A stretch of 64,000 bases of DNA from Bryum argenteum (GCA_037043015.1 CM073329.1:5844648-5908647), one strand, 5' to 3'. Positions 19,272 to 32,508 are shown, counted from the first letter of the stretch. Notes: generated from the sequence alone by a model not told the origin. Made by a program: numbers and translations.

Positions 19272-22200
19272 ATGTCGACGAGGATTTCTCCGAGACGAAG
19301 AAGGTACGAGAAGGTGGAGGAACCGCAATTGATAACGCCGAGAACAAGCATTCAGTATAAGAAATTGCAGGAATCGAGCTGCGTCACAGCGGCTGTTGTT
19401 GCTCACTTCACGGATCCGCGCGTTCTCCAGCTCGTCATCTTCAAGGAGGTTTATGTCTATTATCACTTCATATTCTAATTGTAAAATGGCTGCTGCTGCC
19501 CGTATTTAACCCTAATCACAGCATTTCTTTACCACAAGCGTTCAAATTTCTAGGCTTATCTCAGTTTCATAGCTCTCTATTCGGGAGAAAAGAAATCACC
19601 GTAGTGTTGTTGATTAAAATTGCTTGTTCAGTGCTCAAGCTTGAATTTTTTGAAAATGGCGGTCTTTCTGTACTAGTAGTGTTCAAATTTTGAAAATGGC
19701 GGTCTTTCTTTACCAACAGTGTTCGAATTTTTTGGCTTATCTGAAGTTCCAGAGCTCTACATGGGGATGAGAATTTCCGTAGTAAGTCCATTCGATATTA
19801 GACTGTAGTTTATGGCGCAGTTGGAAATCGTATTGCAGTGTTTGGGATATTTGATGCAAAGCTGATATGTTCACTGATATGCACTTCATTCACTGTCTAT
19901 CATGATTGGGAGTTGTGTGAAGTTGTAGATGGGTACCGTAATTAAAGTATGACTGATAGAGAGCTTGCTCGGTGATTAGCGAGTGCGCTTTCTTTTTCTT
20001 TCAAGTGTTTAGATGCTGCGCGAGTGTGTGAGACGGAATTCTTAATAATATAACGACAAAGCTCAATCGGCTTTCTGAATGTTTTCCCTGATATGTGGAA
20101 GAAGTGGTTTTCTCTTCGAGCAGGTGAATATGGAGGTGTGGGAGGTGGAGGAAAAGCGGCAAACGAAGATATTTAGTGAGGTGCTTGAGAGACCAGTTTC
20201 TCATTGCTGTGTGCTTGAAACCTCCAAGCTTATGTTTAGTCCACAGGAAGCAGAGTCGGCTTCTCTGCATCTTGATCACCTCCTGGTAACTCTTACTTCC
20301 TCACAATAATTGGTTTCCGTGTGAGGAATTTGATTACGCTTGTCCATGCTTGTTCATCATTGTAGTTCGCGACGTATTCTTATTCGTGGCGATGAATTTC
20401 GGAAGCTAAGTATCTGAACAAAATTGTGCCTGCGTCTTGCCTGTATTTTCTCGTCTCATTTTTGGATAACACGTTTTACGTTTTTATATGGTGGCAGGTG
20501 ACCGATGGTTCAGGAGGGTTGATGGTTTGTGAGTGGAAAGAGACCCTGTCAGAGGTGCAAGAATCAGGAAAGATAGAAGTCCACCTCAGTCCCGAGCTTC
20601 CATCTGAAGCTCTGCCCAGTACTCCCCTGTTCTCCTGCCCATTGTATCTTCCCAGAAGAGCATCGCGGAAAAGTCAAGTTCTCCCTACTGAAACAGAGCA
20701 AGGTTTGACATCGAAGGTACGGAATAGTCTCTGAATTTGTTCGCGGTACCAGCCTTCTGTCATTCACTTTCTTTCGAAAGCATAGCTACGTTTCAAAGTC
20801 TGTATCATGAGGAATTTTCTTGGCGTTACTGCACAGGATGATACTATCGCTAAATTGTGGCAGGTTGTAGGGATCACGCTGGTAGCGATGAGCTTGTATC
20901 AGGGCATGCTTGGAGTTTTATGTGTGGATTGGATCTCGACCTATCCAACATTGCTGAAGGAGTGCGGAGTTCAGCCCTTAGAACAATCCTTGTCATTAAA
21001 GCTCGACCTTTACTACGTTCCTTTACCTTCCGAGGGTGTATTTCCCGGTCCTTTGGTAGCAATGAACATCCCTTATATCATTCGAGGTCTGGCCTTTCTT
21101 GCTGGCAATGAAAAAGCTGGCTATGGAGCTGTGGACCTCAAGAGGCGGCCACTCTTGGTGTTATTATCTTCTCAACAGGGTAGATTGTCAAGAAATGATC
21201 ATTCTCCATTTTCTTTCAGTACGTTCAGTAAGCACAAAGTGTAGTTTGTAGACTTCAACTTATAGCAGTATTTGTTCGCAGGTTTTATTTCACACAGTTT
21301 GCTTCTGCAGTGTATGGCTATGGACTTTTCCACGTTTCGTCTTCAACCTGGTCCGTGGGAGATCAGGTAAACTTTCAGAACGTGTGAGGGTCCGGATATT
21401 ATAGCGCGGCTCTAAATTTGAGCTACTTACTTTGTCATATCGAGCTTTAATCTCAGTAAGGTGAAATGTCAATATTGATGCAGTTACTCTTGATGTTCTG
21501 GCAGGAATGTGCATCCCACTACCGCACTGTTGCTGCCATGGTCCTTTATGGGAAACCTTGGGGCCGTTGTTGGAGTGAAAAATGGTATTCCAGAGACGGG
21601 ATTACGATCTGGATCAAGCGTTCTGGCAGTATCCAGTGTTAGTGTGATGATTGTGGAAGCCGGTGGACGAAGAGCTTCCTTACCTTTGCACCTAGATGGC
21701 CTCCCTTCTTGCTGGATTAGGCTTCCTCAAAATCGCTTGGTACCATAAAATAAATTAATTCAAGTATTTTGGGTTTACACCCTCGTTGTTTTTCATATTT
21801 TTAGTTCCCTTTCAGCACCGAGTTAGAACCTCGGCTAATTGTGGAGTACGCTGTTACGTTTCTTGCAGAGTAGGTATCAACACGCCAGCGTCCATAATGA
21901 CAGATAACTTACTCTTAGTTTCTCGAATAACGTTGTAGCTGAATGAAATTATGGCTTGTCTACTTGAATGAATGCAGGTCCTTGGTGATGCCGCTGGCGG
22001 ACTTCGCGTCCTGGAGCTCAGTAACTGGGAGCCTCATATCGTTTCGAAGATAGTCCTGGCCAACCTGCTACCTTCTATGAGGGTAAATCCGTAAGCTCTT
22101 TCTGCATCTAAATTGACAGAAGTTGACACTTCCCTGCTTCATATTCTGGAAATCGAAGAAGCCAGCTCGTGTTGAAGTTAATTTCATTTTAGTAGCACCA

Positions 22201-25200
22201 GAGTCTGTTTTCCGTGAGCTCGCTATTTCGCCTCGTTGAAGAAAGTACTTACCATTAGAGTCAGCTTGTGCTCGAGATAAATAAGCGTGGTTTCAGACTG
22301 AGGCAGAGTCAGGATAGGGGACGCTACCGAATAAATTGCGCGAGCTTGGTGCGATACAGTGAGTAACTAACATGCATTGAATCATCTTGTTTTTCTGGAC
22401 CAGATATTGCTTCATGTTATGCAAGCAACTGGTTCTGGAGAGCAGCAGATTGGAGACAATATTATCTTCGCCTCGGGCGAGGGTGGCGATTCGCAGTTGT
22501 TCGAGTTAATCCGTGATGCTGTAGGTATCTTCTTACAATATCTTGTGACTCACAATATGTTTTTCGCATAGTAGTAGTCAATGAAATAATAAATGACGTC
22601 CCATTACACGATTTTACTATGTAGAAAATACTGATATTTTATTGTACCGAGTACCTATGATGCATTGGCAAGGCTACAGGTGGTCGATTCTCATGGCTTC
22701 GGTTGATGCTGTGCAGAATCATCTGAAGGCTCTCAATGGTCTGGTAAAAATTTGGTGGAAGAATCAAGTGCATTATTGGTTAGTTTAGCCCCTGTTAGAG
22801 ATGTTATTCTCGTTAAAGAAGCGATGCACTGTCCTGATCCATTTCTGCTCTTAGCATGCGGAAATTCGCCAGCATCTACCTTACGCAAGTAAGTAACTTT
22901 CCAATATGATTCAAGTTCGATATTCCTAGCGTACTGCATACAGCAAGAACTTGCTTGAAATGTTCGAGTGACTGGATACTGGTGAACATCATTGCAGAGG
23001 GAGCCTCATGGCGTCCTTCCATGTTGACGCCATCATGAAAGCGGATGTAAGAAAGTCCTATCCTCAGTCTGCAACTGCTAAGCTCTGATTTGCTTCCGTC
23101 TTAATATGCTCTTCAAATTAAGTCGAGCGCTCACGATCTGATTTCGGTATGATGAGCCTGATGGTGTCGTGTGGTGTGTAACCCTCCTTTCGAAACTCTT
23201 AGGTACGAGGGTTGCCTCAGCTGCTGCCTTTCCGTGAGTTTTATGGATCAGAGTTCCATACCCACATACTGGCTTCGTACTCAACAGCAGTAAGTTGACT
23301 AATCTCTCCAAACCCTATTCCAAGACAGGTTTCAAAGCCCCCTTTCTTTGTAACATAACCTCAACTTGAATAAGTCACCAGAAATAGTACCCAAGAAACC
23401 CAAAGTGTGATCTTAAGTCCTTCATCATTAAGCAATTGAGGAATATAATACTCCAACAGGAGGGATGTGAAGTTGAAAGAATCAAAGTCGTTTGGAATAT
23501 AAATGGCATAAGCTTGTGTTTGAAAGCATGTCAGTGAAGTCTTAACTATCAACGGTTCCAAAACTGAAGACCACTTTATGAGAGGATTAGAGCGGAGACG
23601 ATGCACATTGGCGCTTTCAGCTGTACCTGGCGGATGGTTCATCCAGGTATTGTTCTTGGCCCACTGACTTGGAGTGATTTTACGTGATTTCTCGCGTACA
23701 TTCTCAATTAGAATGCTGGCCACCAGGTCCATCTCCTCTCATTCACTACAATTACAATTTCAATATGTCATATGCATGGTAGGACTGTGATGATCATTGC
23801 AGTAGTTTCCCTCGTATCAGTTTTAAGCTAGCAATTAGGAGAAATCTGCTTTTTGATGATTAATCCTCTTGAAAATTAGAATGACTATTTTCCTCATGGT
23901 TATCGATCTTTAATTGATCATTAGTTTTTCTCCTGTCAGATTACGGATTTTTCTCTCAGAGTTCTGGAGAACGGAAGTTCAAGAGTTTTACGTGCCGAAT
24001 GGAGACTTCCATTCCCACCTCCTGATTCTCCGCGAAACCTTAGATTTTCCGCAAAGATTCATCACGCGGCTCTGACACCCGAGGGAGCCGTGCTGGTGAG
24101 TGGGGCAGCTGTTCACAGTGTGGAAATGGGTAGCTTTGGATTGCCGCATACAATTGCTAGCTCGGACCGCCCCCATCAGGTGTCACATTCTACCTTAAAA
24201 GTTACCAGATATGCGCCTCTTCTCTTGATTGATATCCGGTTATTATGAGGTAAGGTGTGATATTAATGACTTCTACTGTGATGATGATTCTGTCGTATGC
24301 AGGTATCTGCGCTTCGATTGTGTCATGTGGGAGATTCTTGTCTCCACACAGTCGCTAGGGAGCTTGTTGTTGTCATTGCGCAATGGACTTCCAATTCTGT
24401 TCATATACTTTCCTGGCCAAATCTGGTTCGTTCGCCTCTCTTCTTTACTTCTTTCACCCCCTTGGCATCATATTCAGTTTTCACTAGTGATTCTGTATGA
24501 AATTTTTGATGCCATATAAATTCTAAAGATCGTCGTGTCCCTTTTAAAGCAAGCGCCAATCTCTTGTCAAAATACTGCTATTGTGACGTTGGTTATGCAA
24601 ATCTTGCACTGGGGTCCTGTTACGTCATGCTTAAGTTTTCGAAAACTTTCTGAAATTATTCTGAACGTATTTATTATAGGAGGAGATCGTTGCTATGGAC
24701 GCCTGTTCAGCTCCGGTACTCTCAGTTGCGCTAGGCCGATTTACTATGAACAACCTCCTTTTCGCTGGCACTGCAGACGGTAATCTTGTGTATTTCAAGC
24801 TCTCTGATTTGAAAAGAAGCCCGAAAGCGATTGGGACAGAGGAGGCTACCGATTTGGAAAGTGTGTCGACTGCAGGGGAGAGTAAGAGGATGCTGTATAA
24901 AATAAGGAACATGGGAAAACTAAAGGCGGAAAAGTCGATCCTGGAAAGCGCGCAGTATACGCTTCAACAAGGAAGAATGATCAAAGTAGGAACAATTATA
25001 ACGCATATGGAGTTTGGGTATTTCAACGGTGGTGGAGATGGAGGAATTGGCAACCGTACTGAGAGCTCCAGTTCAGAAAATGATGAAGAGTGCCTTTATA
25101 TCTGGAGCGAACGCAGTTTAGTGCTGTTGCCGCAGCACCTCCATGATCTACATGCTGTGGCGTTGCATTGCCCCTCACATTACACCACCCAGTTGACGAG

Positions 25201-28200
25201 GTATTTTTTTGCTCCCTTAAACCAGTACCTTAATATCGCTGAGAAAAAGAACTTACTTTCAGCCTAAGTTTCGGCGGACCATCCAATCTAAGCACTTAAC
25301 TTGGAGTAACAGATTTCACACAGAGGAACACCCACATTGTCTTATTGGAGCAACTCGAGATGGGGAATTGCTGTGTGGGCACTTGAAGTCCTCCATTCAG
25401 TTAAGGTAAGCCTGGCCTTCACACTGGAAGCCCATGACACGCACTTCCTCGTCTGAATTCGTGAGAAACCTAGACTTTTGAATTTCGCTCCAGCTTCTCT
25501 TGCAGTCTCGAAGCCCTTACGATGCACATGCAGATGGCAAGTGTTGAAGGTTGAGGGCACTGCTGTGCATGTAGCTCACCTTAAGAGCAGCGGCTGCATC
25601 GCATATACCTCTATCGTAAGGATTATCTGATATGTAGCCTCTTAATCTACTCTGACATTATTGTAATATAGATTGTCCGATTTATAGATGAAGAGGCGCT
25701 TCATGCGAAGTGAATAATCTGGTGATCATGCACTTCACCATTTTCTGACATGCTCATGTTGAATTTTGGACATATGGAGACCTTCGCTTGAGAGTTTCCT
25801 CCTTAGAGTGACTTGTATCGTTGGCTTCAGGATGGCGTTTCATCAACTCTTCATATTGTGCACGAAGTGACCATGCTAAAGGTTAGGTTCTATTGTCATC
25901 TTCCGAAGAACCTTCTCCACTTATAACGTTGATGCAATTATTCATTATTTAGGTCATCTGCTGACGAATTTCAGAAAGTGTTTTTGGGTGTGATGACAGT
26001 TTCTATTTACCCTCAACTCGTACTTATTCGCTATCTCAGGTGACTAACGGTGAATCTTTTTGTGAAGTTGCTGGTTGTAGAGCTGGAACGCAACCATCTG
26101 CCAACAGTGTTGACCACTTTGCAGATACCTTACACACTGTACAGTGAGGTTAGCTCAGCCAAACTTATATTCAGTCAGCTAATTGGATTAAATCCATATT
26201 TAACCCTTAGATTATACGATACTACTGAACACCAGCTTGACAATTTACCACACGTGATTGCACGTGACCAGACTTCAGAAACGGTGGAGTGCCTACTCTT
26301 AGCAACACAGATCATGGATGAGCAAAAATTGAAGGGCCTTCTCTTGTTTTTCGATGTTCAAGTCAATCACAGCAGTGAGACTCCATATCCTCTGTACTGT
26401 TCCTTGTTGCAGACAGTAACTATTTCCAGTATACAATGATCATATCATCCTACTTTCAAGTAATCTAGATTAGAATTGAAGGGGCCAATTCTAGATAACT
26501 GATTTGAGTCTGGAGAGTGTTTCAGACGACGAGGTCAAGTATGAGCTGCGCTTATTGGGATTGCACCCGATGGATCAACCTTGCCATTCAATGTGCATGA
26601 TACATGCTCCCAGAAAGACTTTCACCCCCTCGCCCTGCTTCATGTGTAACTTGCAGTCTTTTCCTCGTGATAATCCCTTGATGGCCGACATTTTACAATG
26701 TCTGGAGCGATCAGGCAAACATTGGAGCCAATGTTGCAGGTAAGTGAACTGATAGGCAAACTCCAGCCATGATTTATCCAGACATTTGAATATTGGCTGA
26801 TGTGATTATGCTGTACTGTGCAAGTGGAGCACCAAGTATCAAACCTAATAGAAGACTTTACCAAAAATACTGAAAGAAACATGTGTATGGCCCCACCTGT
26901 ATATGTTTACAGCTACAGGAATTGTGACCCCGATGATTCTCAAACTGGTTTAGCTGCTCATGGAGGCTCTTTGCTTGCGTTGGGATTCGAAGGAAAGGTT
27001 GAGCTTCTACACGCGTTTGTTGGAGCCTCTGAGGGATGCATGCTGCTCGTGCCTGCTGTTGCAGCTGCCCTCGATGACCCTTTCCTCCCTTTTCCGGGTA
27101 TACTTCCACTCCTCCCGTGACCTTAATAGCGAAGTCGTCGTCATGGGTACAAATTTCGGTCTATAACCTTCAGAAATTGAACTTTTTTTTAATAAGAGGG
27201 GAAAGGAAAGAGTGCATTCAAACCACAAATTGCTCCTAAAGGGGCAAGAGAGTCATTGTTGGCTTGTACAGGAACTTGTGAGGAACTTGATCAACAGCTT
27301 ATAAGTTCAGAAGATGTGGAGGAAAAAAAAACAAGTGCCACGGAGACAGCAGCAGAGGAAAACGCTGAAGTTCAACAGACGCCTTCAACACTTGCTACCA
27401 CATGGTCTACCAGTTCTCGAATCAACATACAGAAAGTGACTTCCTTTGTGACAACAGGAGAAGACCGTGTGACGGCTTTGATTCCAATGTCGAAAGGAAC
27501 TGTTGTGGTACTAAACTCGTCCTTTTTCTCGCACATGAGCAGGGTGCTTGGAGAGCCATAAATCCACAACCTGCAAATAGTGGACTAATAACTCTATAAA
27601 ATAGATTATAAGACAGGCAATGCTGGTGACGCCTCGGACAACAGTCGATTAGTCTGAATGATATGGAGTGGGGAATTGTGTGGGAGCTTGTTGACAAAGA
27701 GCCGTTTTCAAGTTTTCTTACAGAAGTTGACAAGTCAATTTTCTCCTCAATCTGCATTCGACACTATCAGTCAAACTGTTAATGATTCCTTTGAATCAGG
27801 TGGTAGAGAAGCTGCGTGGCGTGAGCGTGTTTGAGGTTTCTGCTGAAGGTTCAGATTATGTGCAACGAGCTATGCAACCATGTCAGGACCCCCTTGAAGC
27901 TGTGGTTCCTCTGTAAGTGTGATTAAACGAAGACATGTAGAAATTCAGTTGAGATCATCTGGAAACATACTTACTTAAAGGGTTACATATGGACGCAAAT
28001 ATGAATTAATATATGGTTGTATGCTTCTGCAACATCCTATGGCTGGTATTAGAGCTAGCGGTTGACAGCCTATTGATTGTTACATTCATCTGATTTCGGT
28101 CGTCTCTGCAATTCCACTCATTCCTCTGATTTCGGTCGTCTCTGCAATTCCACTCATTCCTCTGATTTCGGTCGTCTCTGCAATTCCACTCATAGCTTTG

Positions 28201-29990
28201 CAATGCTTCCACTCAGGTCTGATAGTTTATATCTTCTATCAACGCATGGTTACGGATGTCTTGTGATGGAACGTGACTTCCCCGCTGAAGCAGCCTACCA
28301 GGTGTTTCATCAAGCCCTGTCTCAATGATCTGTTTAAATTTTAGTTGGCTTTCTTCCAGGTGCTACCTTCATGTGGCCATCTAAATTGAGCTCAGATTTT
28401 CATTGTTGACCAACTAATCGCACAGAAATGCGGAAACATTTGTTATGATTCTAAGTATAGCTAAGTATATTGGTCGTGCCTTTAGGATCAAGAAAAGTTG
28501 CGACGGGACTTGGAAACAGAGCTAATGAGTGTGCAAGATCAAGTACAGGACGGAACCCCTCGTAGCACTATATTGGCGGAACTGCAACGTTCGTCAGTTG
28601 AGAGGCTGCCTTGTCTCAAGCATGCTGCTGCAGATTCTTGGACGTCGGCAGGTACAACAATGTATCACAAATCAACAATATCTAACATTCATATTGCGCA
28701 AATCATTGAAGCCAAAGCAACCATAGTCGTCGTCAGGGCTTTATGTTCCAGATTGGGTCATATTATTCTTTATAAGGATATATGGAAACTTCCTTCTTTC
28801 CAATTTATCTTGTTCACTGTAACAGGTGCAGTTTTCGTGATCTTATTCCAATATTCCTTGAAGCGTTAACAATTGAAGTGGTCGTCTGAAAAACCTTAAG
28901 CGCTTGGATCTTTAGGTAATATCTCTTTATTATATCTTTCATAATAATTTTTGGCAATTTCTTGGTGCAGGATTTCACTTATTGCCTGGAGCATTGGCTC
29001 TCGAAAGTGTGCTTTTGACAAGTGAGCTTACAAGAAGCAGTTTGGTTCAAACAATTGTTGGTGTAACACCAACTGGAGAGGTTAGTAATCCAAGCCCTGG
29101 CAAGTGCATGATATTAAAAGACATGAAAAGTATGGTTGTCGGTCATAATATGTCTTTTAGTAGGAACACTCTTTTCATTATGCTGTCTCGTTTGCAGCCA
29201 CATTTGTATTTGCGGTTCAAGAATGAATGGGTACCAATCATTCTTGTCTCGAGATTAAGTCAACCGATTCAAAGAAAGAATAACTATTCGATCCTTCATA
29301 CTCTTTTCTTCAGAAACACTCTTCACCCAAATTAAATCATCCCTTCGAACAAAAGTGACTCAAAACAGTGAAACCCCTACTGGTTTCAAAATGCTTAACT
29401 AGTCTCAACTTGATGAAACGTGTCACTGGGTGTAACCAGCCATTCATACTGCAGTGTGTACATTTTCTTGCCAAGTATAAAGAATCTAATTCTAAGGAGT
29501 AATTCCCAGTACCCTCAAGTTTAGATATCCAAAAAAAATGATGTTTGCTTCGTGACGCTTGTAGACAGCTATATTCTCTTTCTACGATGAGTACCCTAGA
29601 AGAATCATAATATTTTTTAAGCTTATGATGAATCCAATATATTCCAGAGTTTCAAATTTCTTCTTTTTTTTCGTAGTGAGTACTTTTACATCCTTCACAC
29701 GACACTACATAAGGCAAAGGCATCCCTAACCAACCACTGTCTTTCGGTTCCTGCTAATTCTCAATATTTGAAAGCAATGAACCTTCTATGCACATTTGAG
29801 CCTAACAATCTTTATACCGAGCAGCTTCATTTCTTAGATTTTGTACTAAATCACCTACCATAATAAATCTCTCAAAAGCATAGTGACCACTACAGTTTTC
29901 TATTCCTAATGGGATATCGGTTGGTGTGCAGATTGGGATAATCAGCGTATCACGGAGTTCCCCGTCAAGGTGCTCCTCCAGAGACTCATG
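19272..29990 (+). CDS. CPSF-A/MMS1/DDB1-like multi-propeller protein, many exons, model incomplete
   Basis: Plus-strand gene. Well-supported exons include 19272-19448, 20124-20285, 20498-20716, 21311-21366, 23940-24179, 24303-24425 and 24680-25200, with further exon-like pieces near 26140-26400, 26900-27100, 27798-27914, 28214-28300, 28489-28652, 28971-29079 and perhaps 29932-29990. From memory of the family, the order of motifs follows the plant CPSF-A subunit-like protein AT3G11960. An MMS1_N-like start (AAVVAHFTDPRVLQLVIFKE) is followed by propeller strands (ALTPEGAVLVSGAAVHSVEM, LLFAGTADGNLVYFKLSDL). The C-terminal CPSF_A part includes RSDSLYLLSTHGYGCLVMER. Such proteins are scaffolds in RNA processing or DDB1-like complexes; the role here is unknown. 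Several neighbouring exon candidates are in different frames (20870-21180, 21505-21740, 25260-25400), so the full splice model is not resolved and the gene could be damaged. The C-terminus would be short if 29932-29990 is the last exon. Confidence 0.6.
19522..19790 (+). repeat. Internal duplications in intron 1 of the CPSF-A-like gene
   Basis: The blocks at 19522-19607 and 19703-19785 are homologous (TTTCTTTACCA, then GTTC.AATTT, GGCTTATCT and AGAGCTCT or TAGCTCTCT). Between them GAAAATGGCGGTCTTTCT occurs twice (19652 and 19691). Intronic and with no apparent function. Confidence 0.7.
28082..28192 (+). repeat. 36-base tandem repeat, three copies, in an intron
   Basis: The unit carries CTGATTTCGGTCGTCTCTGC followed by AATTCCACTCATTC and is repeated three times almost without change. 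It lies between the coding pieces that end near 27914 and begin near 28214. Because the unit is a multiple of three it gives an open frame on both strands, which is an artefact. Confidence 0.9.
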
Positions 29991-30259
29991 ATCAAAGTCA
30001 AAAGTCGGTAAACAAACTCATCAACTTTCCTGGAAGACACGAAACAGGGGGCACTCCATGCATGTGCTTGATTTAACAAAAACGTACAAATTTGATCGGA
30101 TGAACACTTATGCCGAACAAAATGCAACAATCTAGCCAACTCTACCGACAACATCCAAATTAACCAATAGCTACTGGACTAGGCTAATATCTGTAATCGA
30201 GAAGGTAACAGTTTCCCTCATCGAGTAAAGCAAAACAGAGTAGGATCTCCTTCGTTGTC
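29991..30259 (-). other. Probable 3' UTR and flank of the proline-rich membrane protein gene
   Basis: About 29990-30215 is homologous to 49125-49345, including GACNCGAAACAGGGGG, GTGCTTGATT.AACAAAA and CTACCGACAAC. It lies directly downstream of the minus-strand stop codon, so it is probably transcribed sequence that has been copied elsewhere. Confidence 0.6.
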
Positions 30260-31015
30260 TCACGGCTTATTTGGGCCGGGGCCCTTGTCAGTAGGATAAT
30301 TCGACAGAGGATTGGGCTGCTGGTAAGCTGGCTGGGGCTGGGACGGAGTGTGCTGAGGAGGAGGAACGTAAGCAGGAAAGCCTGGAACAGGTTGAAAGTT
30401 GACAGCACCTGTAGGAACTCCTCCACCCATGTGGTTCCCTGCTTGGGCGTGAGCCAGAGCGTTGCCTGCAACTGCAGTAGCTGCCATCATCTCCACGCCT
30501 CCAGCGGGCACGGGGGTGGAGTAATTAATTACATACTGAACAGTCGGTGCTTTCGGTTCCGCCGTGTTATTGTTATTGGTATTAACAATGTTTACCGGGG
30601 TTGAATTGGCGACCGCCGTGGAAATAGGAGCTGGCGGCGGCGGCGGCGGCAGAGGCTGATTGATCACTACCACTTGTCGATTACAGCAGCATTTCCCTGC
30701 ATATATACACCACGCAATGGCCCCAATGATAATGATCGTGATGATGACTCCCCCGACGCTCCCCGCTGTATCACCACTATCCAGCCTGCGTCTCGACGGC
30801 AGTAACATCGTCTCGTTACTCGTTGTTGCGAGGTCTGCCTCTTGACCGAAACTCATGCACGGTAATCCTGAGCCTCGCATGTATGGCTTCGTGATCAGTC
30901 CCTCGCAGGATTGAACATGCTGCTGCTCCCCTACAACAACGCTGACCACCGTTGTGAAAATTGCTAACGCCAACAGCGCCCTGCTGATGACTTTACTTCT
31001 CGTCCTCCCTGCCAT
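30260..31015 (-). CDS. Secretory-pathway single-pass membrane protein with proline-rich tail
   Basis: An intronless frame of 251 codons if started at the Met at 31015; an in-frame Met also exists at 31114. The start at 31015 was chosen because it places a basic stretch and a hydrophobic signal core (ALLALAIFTTVVSVVVG) at residues 15-29. Residues 30-86 form an ectodomain with three Cys. Residues about 87-106 (GGVIITIIIIGAIAWCIYAG) are a transmembrane helix followed by a CCC cluster suited to acylation. The rest is a Pro, Asn, Ala and Gly-rich tail with eight consecutive Pro. This is the layout of a type I membrane protein with a disordered cytosolic tail that may bind SH3, WW or EVH1-like partners. 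I recognise no family. Codon use and length without stops support a real gene. Confidence 0.65.
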   Translation of the reverse strand: MAGRTRSKVISRALLALAIFTTVVSVVVGEQQHVQSCEGLITKPYMRGSGLPCMSFGQEADLATTSNETMLLPSRRRLDSGDTAGSVGGVIITIIIIGAIAWCIYAGKCCCNRQVVVINQPLPPPPPPAPISTAVANSTPVNIVNTNNNNTAEPKAPTVQYVINYSTPVPAGGVEMMAATAVAGNALAHAQAGNHMGGGVPTGAVNFQPVPGFPAYVPPPQHTPSQPQPAYQQPNPLSNYPTDKGPGPNKP

Positions 31016-31944
31016 CGTACTGTTCCTGCACCCAATACTTAGATCTGTCACCTTCTGCGAATATGCAGAAAAATTTCTGAGTGGAGAGGTCAGAGCTGCA
31101 ACTGACCGACACAAGATGAGGAACGAAATAGACGCTCGGCTCGTGCTTACCCCAGCGATCGATCGTGCTCAGGTGAGTCTGCTCGTACTCGTGTCTAGAC
31201 ACACGGGAGGTAGAGTCGACGTAACACGGTCTGCATGAAGTATACTAACTAGTGCTGACTAATATGAAGTCTGTACGTGCGTACTCAGCTAGTTCGTAGT
31301 GAAAGCAGCTCATTGTCAAGTTGCTCAATCGATCCTTTTGGCGGAGGGTTTACGAATTATTCTCCCAGCAAGTGGTTATTTACACACGTTCCAGGCTCGT
31401 TCATCATGCCCCAGGATCAAAGGAGCTCCGAGAAGGTCTACCATATTGTTGCGGGCTGTTCATTCCGAGGAAAATGGACGAAAATAGCAAGTGCTTTCCC
31501 TTAATACCTCCTCCCCTGGTCATACCGATTCCGCGACACGGATTTGTACGAAGTTATCTTACTGCTACCGAATCTCTGTACCTTAACATGGAAAGTTCGG
31601 AAGAATTTTTGCAAAGTGCCTGTGAAGGTGCCCCTCTCACATGATAAGTTATGTGTGTAAATTTAGTGAAGAAAAAAATGAATGCTCTGTATGAGATGCC
31701 TACAAGGAGTCCAATAATGGTAAGCTTTGCTGGTCACTAACCTTTGGTGTTTAAGAATTAATTTTGGTGGCTGGTGATTAGTGTGTAGCGATCAACTTTA
31801 ATGACTAGTATTTAGTGCTAACGGATTACTTTTGGTGACTGGTGTTTGGTGCTGAAAATTAGCTTTGGCGACTGTTTAAAACTGTAAAGTTTACAGGTCA
31901 ATGCTAACTAAGGTAATATTAATACTAATATTGGCTTTCCCTTG
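31016..31944. other. Upstream region of the proline-rich membrane protein gene
   Basis: Probable 5' UTR and promoter on the minus strand (31016-31300), with no clear TATA box. Further open frames at 31277-31644 overlap each other in several frames and look like chance. The remainder is AT-rich. Confidence 0.35.
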
Positions 31945-32099
31945 GCACCCTGAGTTGAAGGTATTAAGAAGACATGCCTTTTTATGTACTCATTTCACTA
32001 ATTCCTTACAGTAGACTACTAGCACCCTGAGTTGAAGGTATTAAGAAGACATGCCTTTCTATGTACTCATTTCACTAATTCCTTACAGTAGACTACTAG
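31945..32099 (+). repeat. 77-base tandem duplication
   Basis: Two copies starting GCACCCTGAGTTGAAGGTAT at 31945 and 32022 differ at one position that I can see, so the duplication is recent. It is intergenic. Confidence 0.9.
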
Positions 32100-32401
32100 T
32101 TCTCTTTATACTAGTTCTCTTTATAGACCTCGTACACTATAAAGAAGAGTCTTGGGTTGTTTTTCTGCGCGGAGTTAGACTGCTTGAATTACGATATTGA
32201 ATTCAGAAACTGCTAATTATCAAAATGCTAAGAATGGCAGACAATAGATAACTCTGAGGGCAAACAGCAGCTGCTGAGTATGGACCAAGATACACGGCTC
32301 AAGCTTTTCCTTCTTCAAAGGATCTACGAAGAAAATGCAAATTTAATGAAGGTACATTCTCATGCTCCTTATGAAGAGGACTAGTGCTTCGCATCAGGAT
32401 T

Positions 32402-32496
32402 CTAACAAGGATGCATGTCTAAACTTTAAAAATGAACAATATAAGAAGCCTTTTAGAAGTACTGTAGGGGCTACAGGAATTACAATAAGTAATATG
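32402..32496 (+). repeat. Segment shared with the 49.4 kb relic duplication
   Basis: GAACAATATAAGAAGCC, AAGTACT and GGCTACAGGAATTACA correspond to GAACAATATAACAAGCC, AAGTACT and GGTTACAGGGATCACA at 49447-49500. Together with the homology at 29990-30215 it shows that DNA on both sides of the proline-rich gene was copied to 49.1-49.5 kb. Confidence 0.65.
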
Positions 32497-32508
32497 AATC
32501 AGCTTCAA

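Noticed and set aside
26200..26216. TTAACCCTTAG as a TTAA element end
   Set aside because: It lies in the CPSF-A-like gene beside a coding stretch and has no matching opposite end.
31277..31644. Overlapping plus-strand frames upstream of the proline-rich gene
   Set aside because: Three frames overlap in different phases with no recognisable protein, as expected by chance in GC-richer 5' flank DNA.
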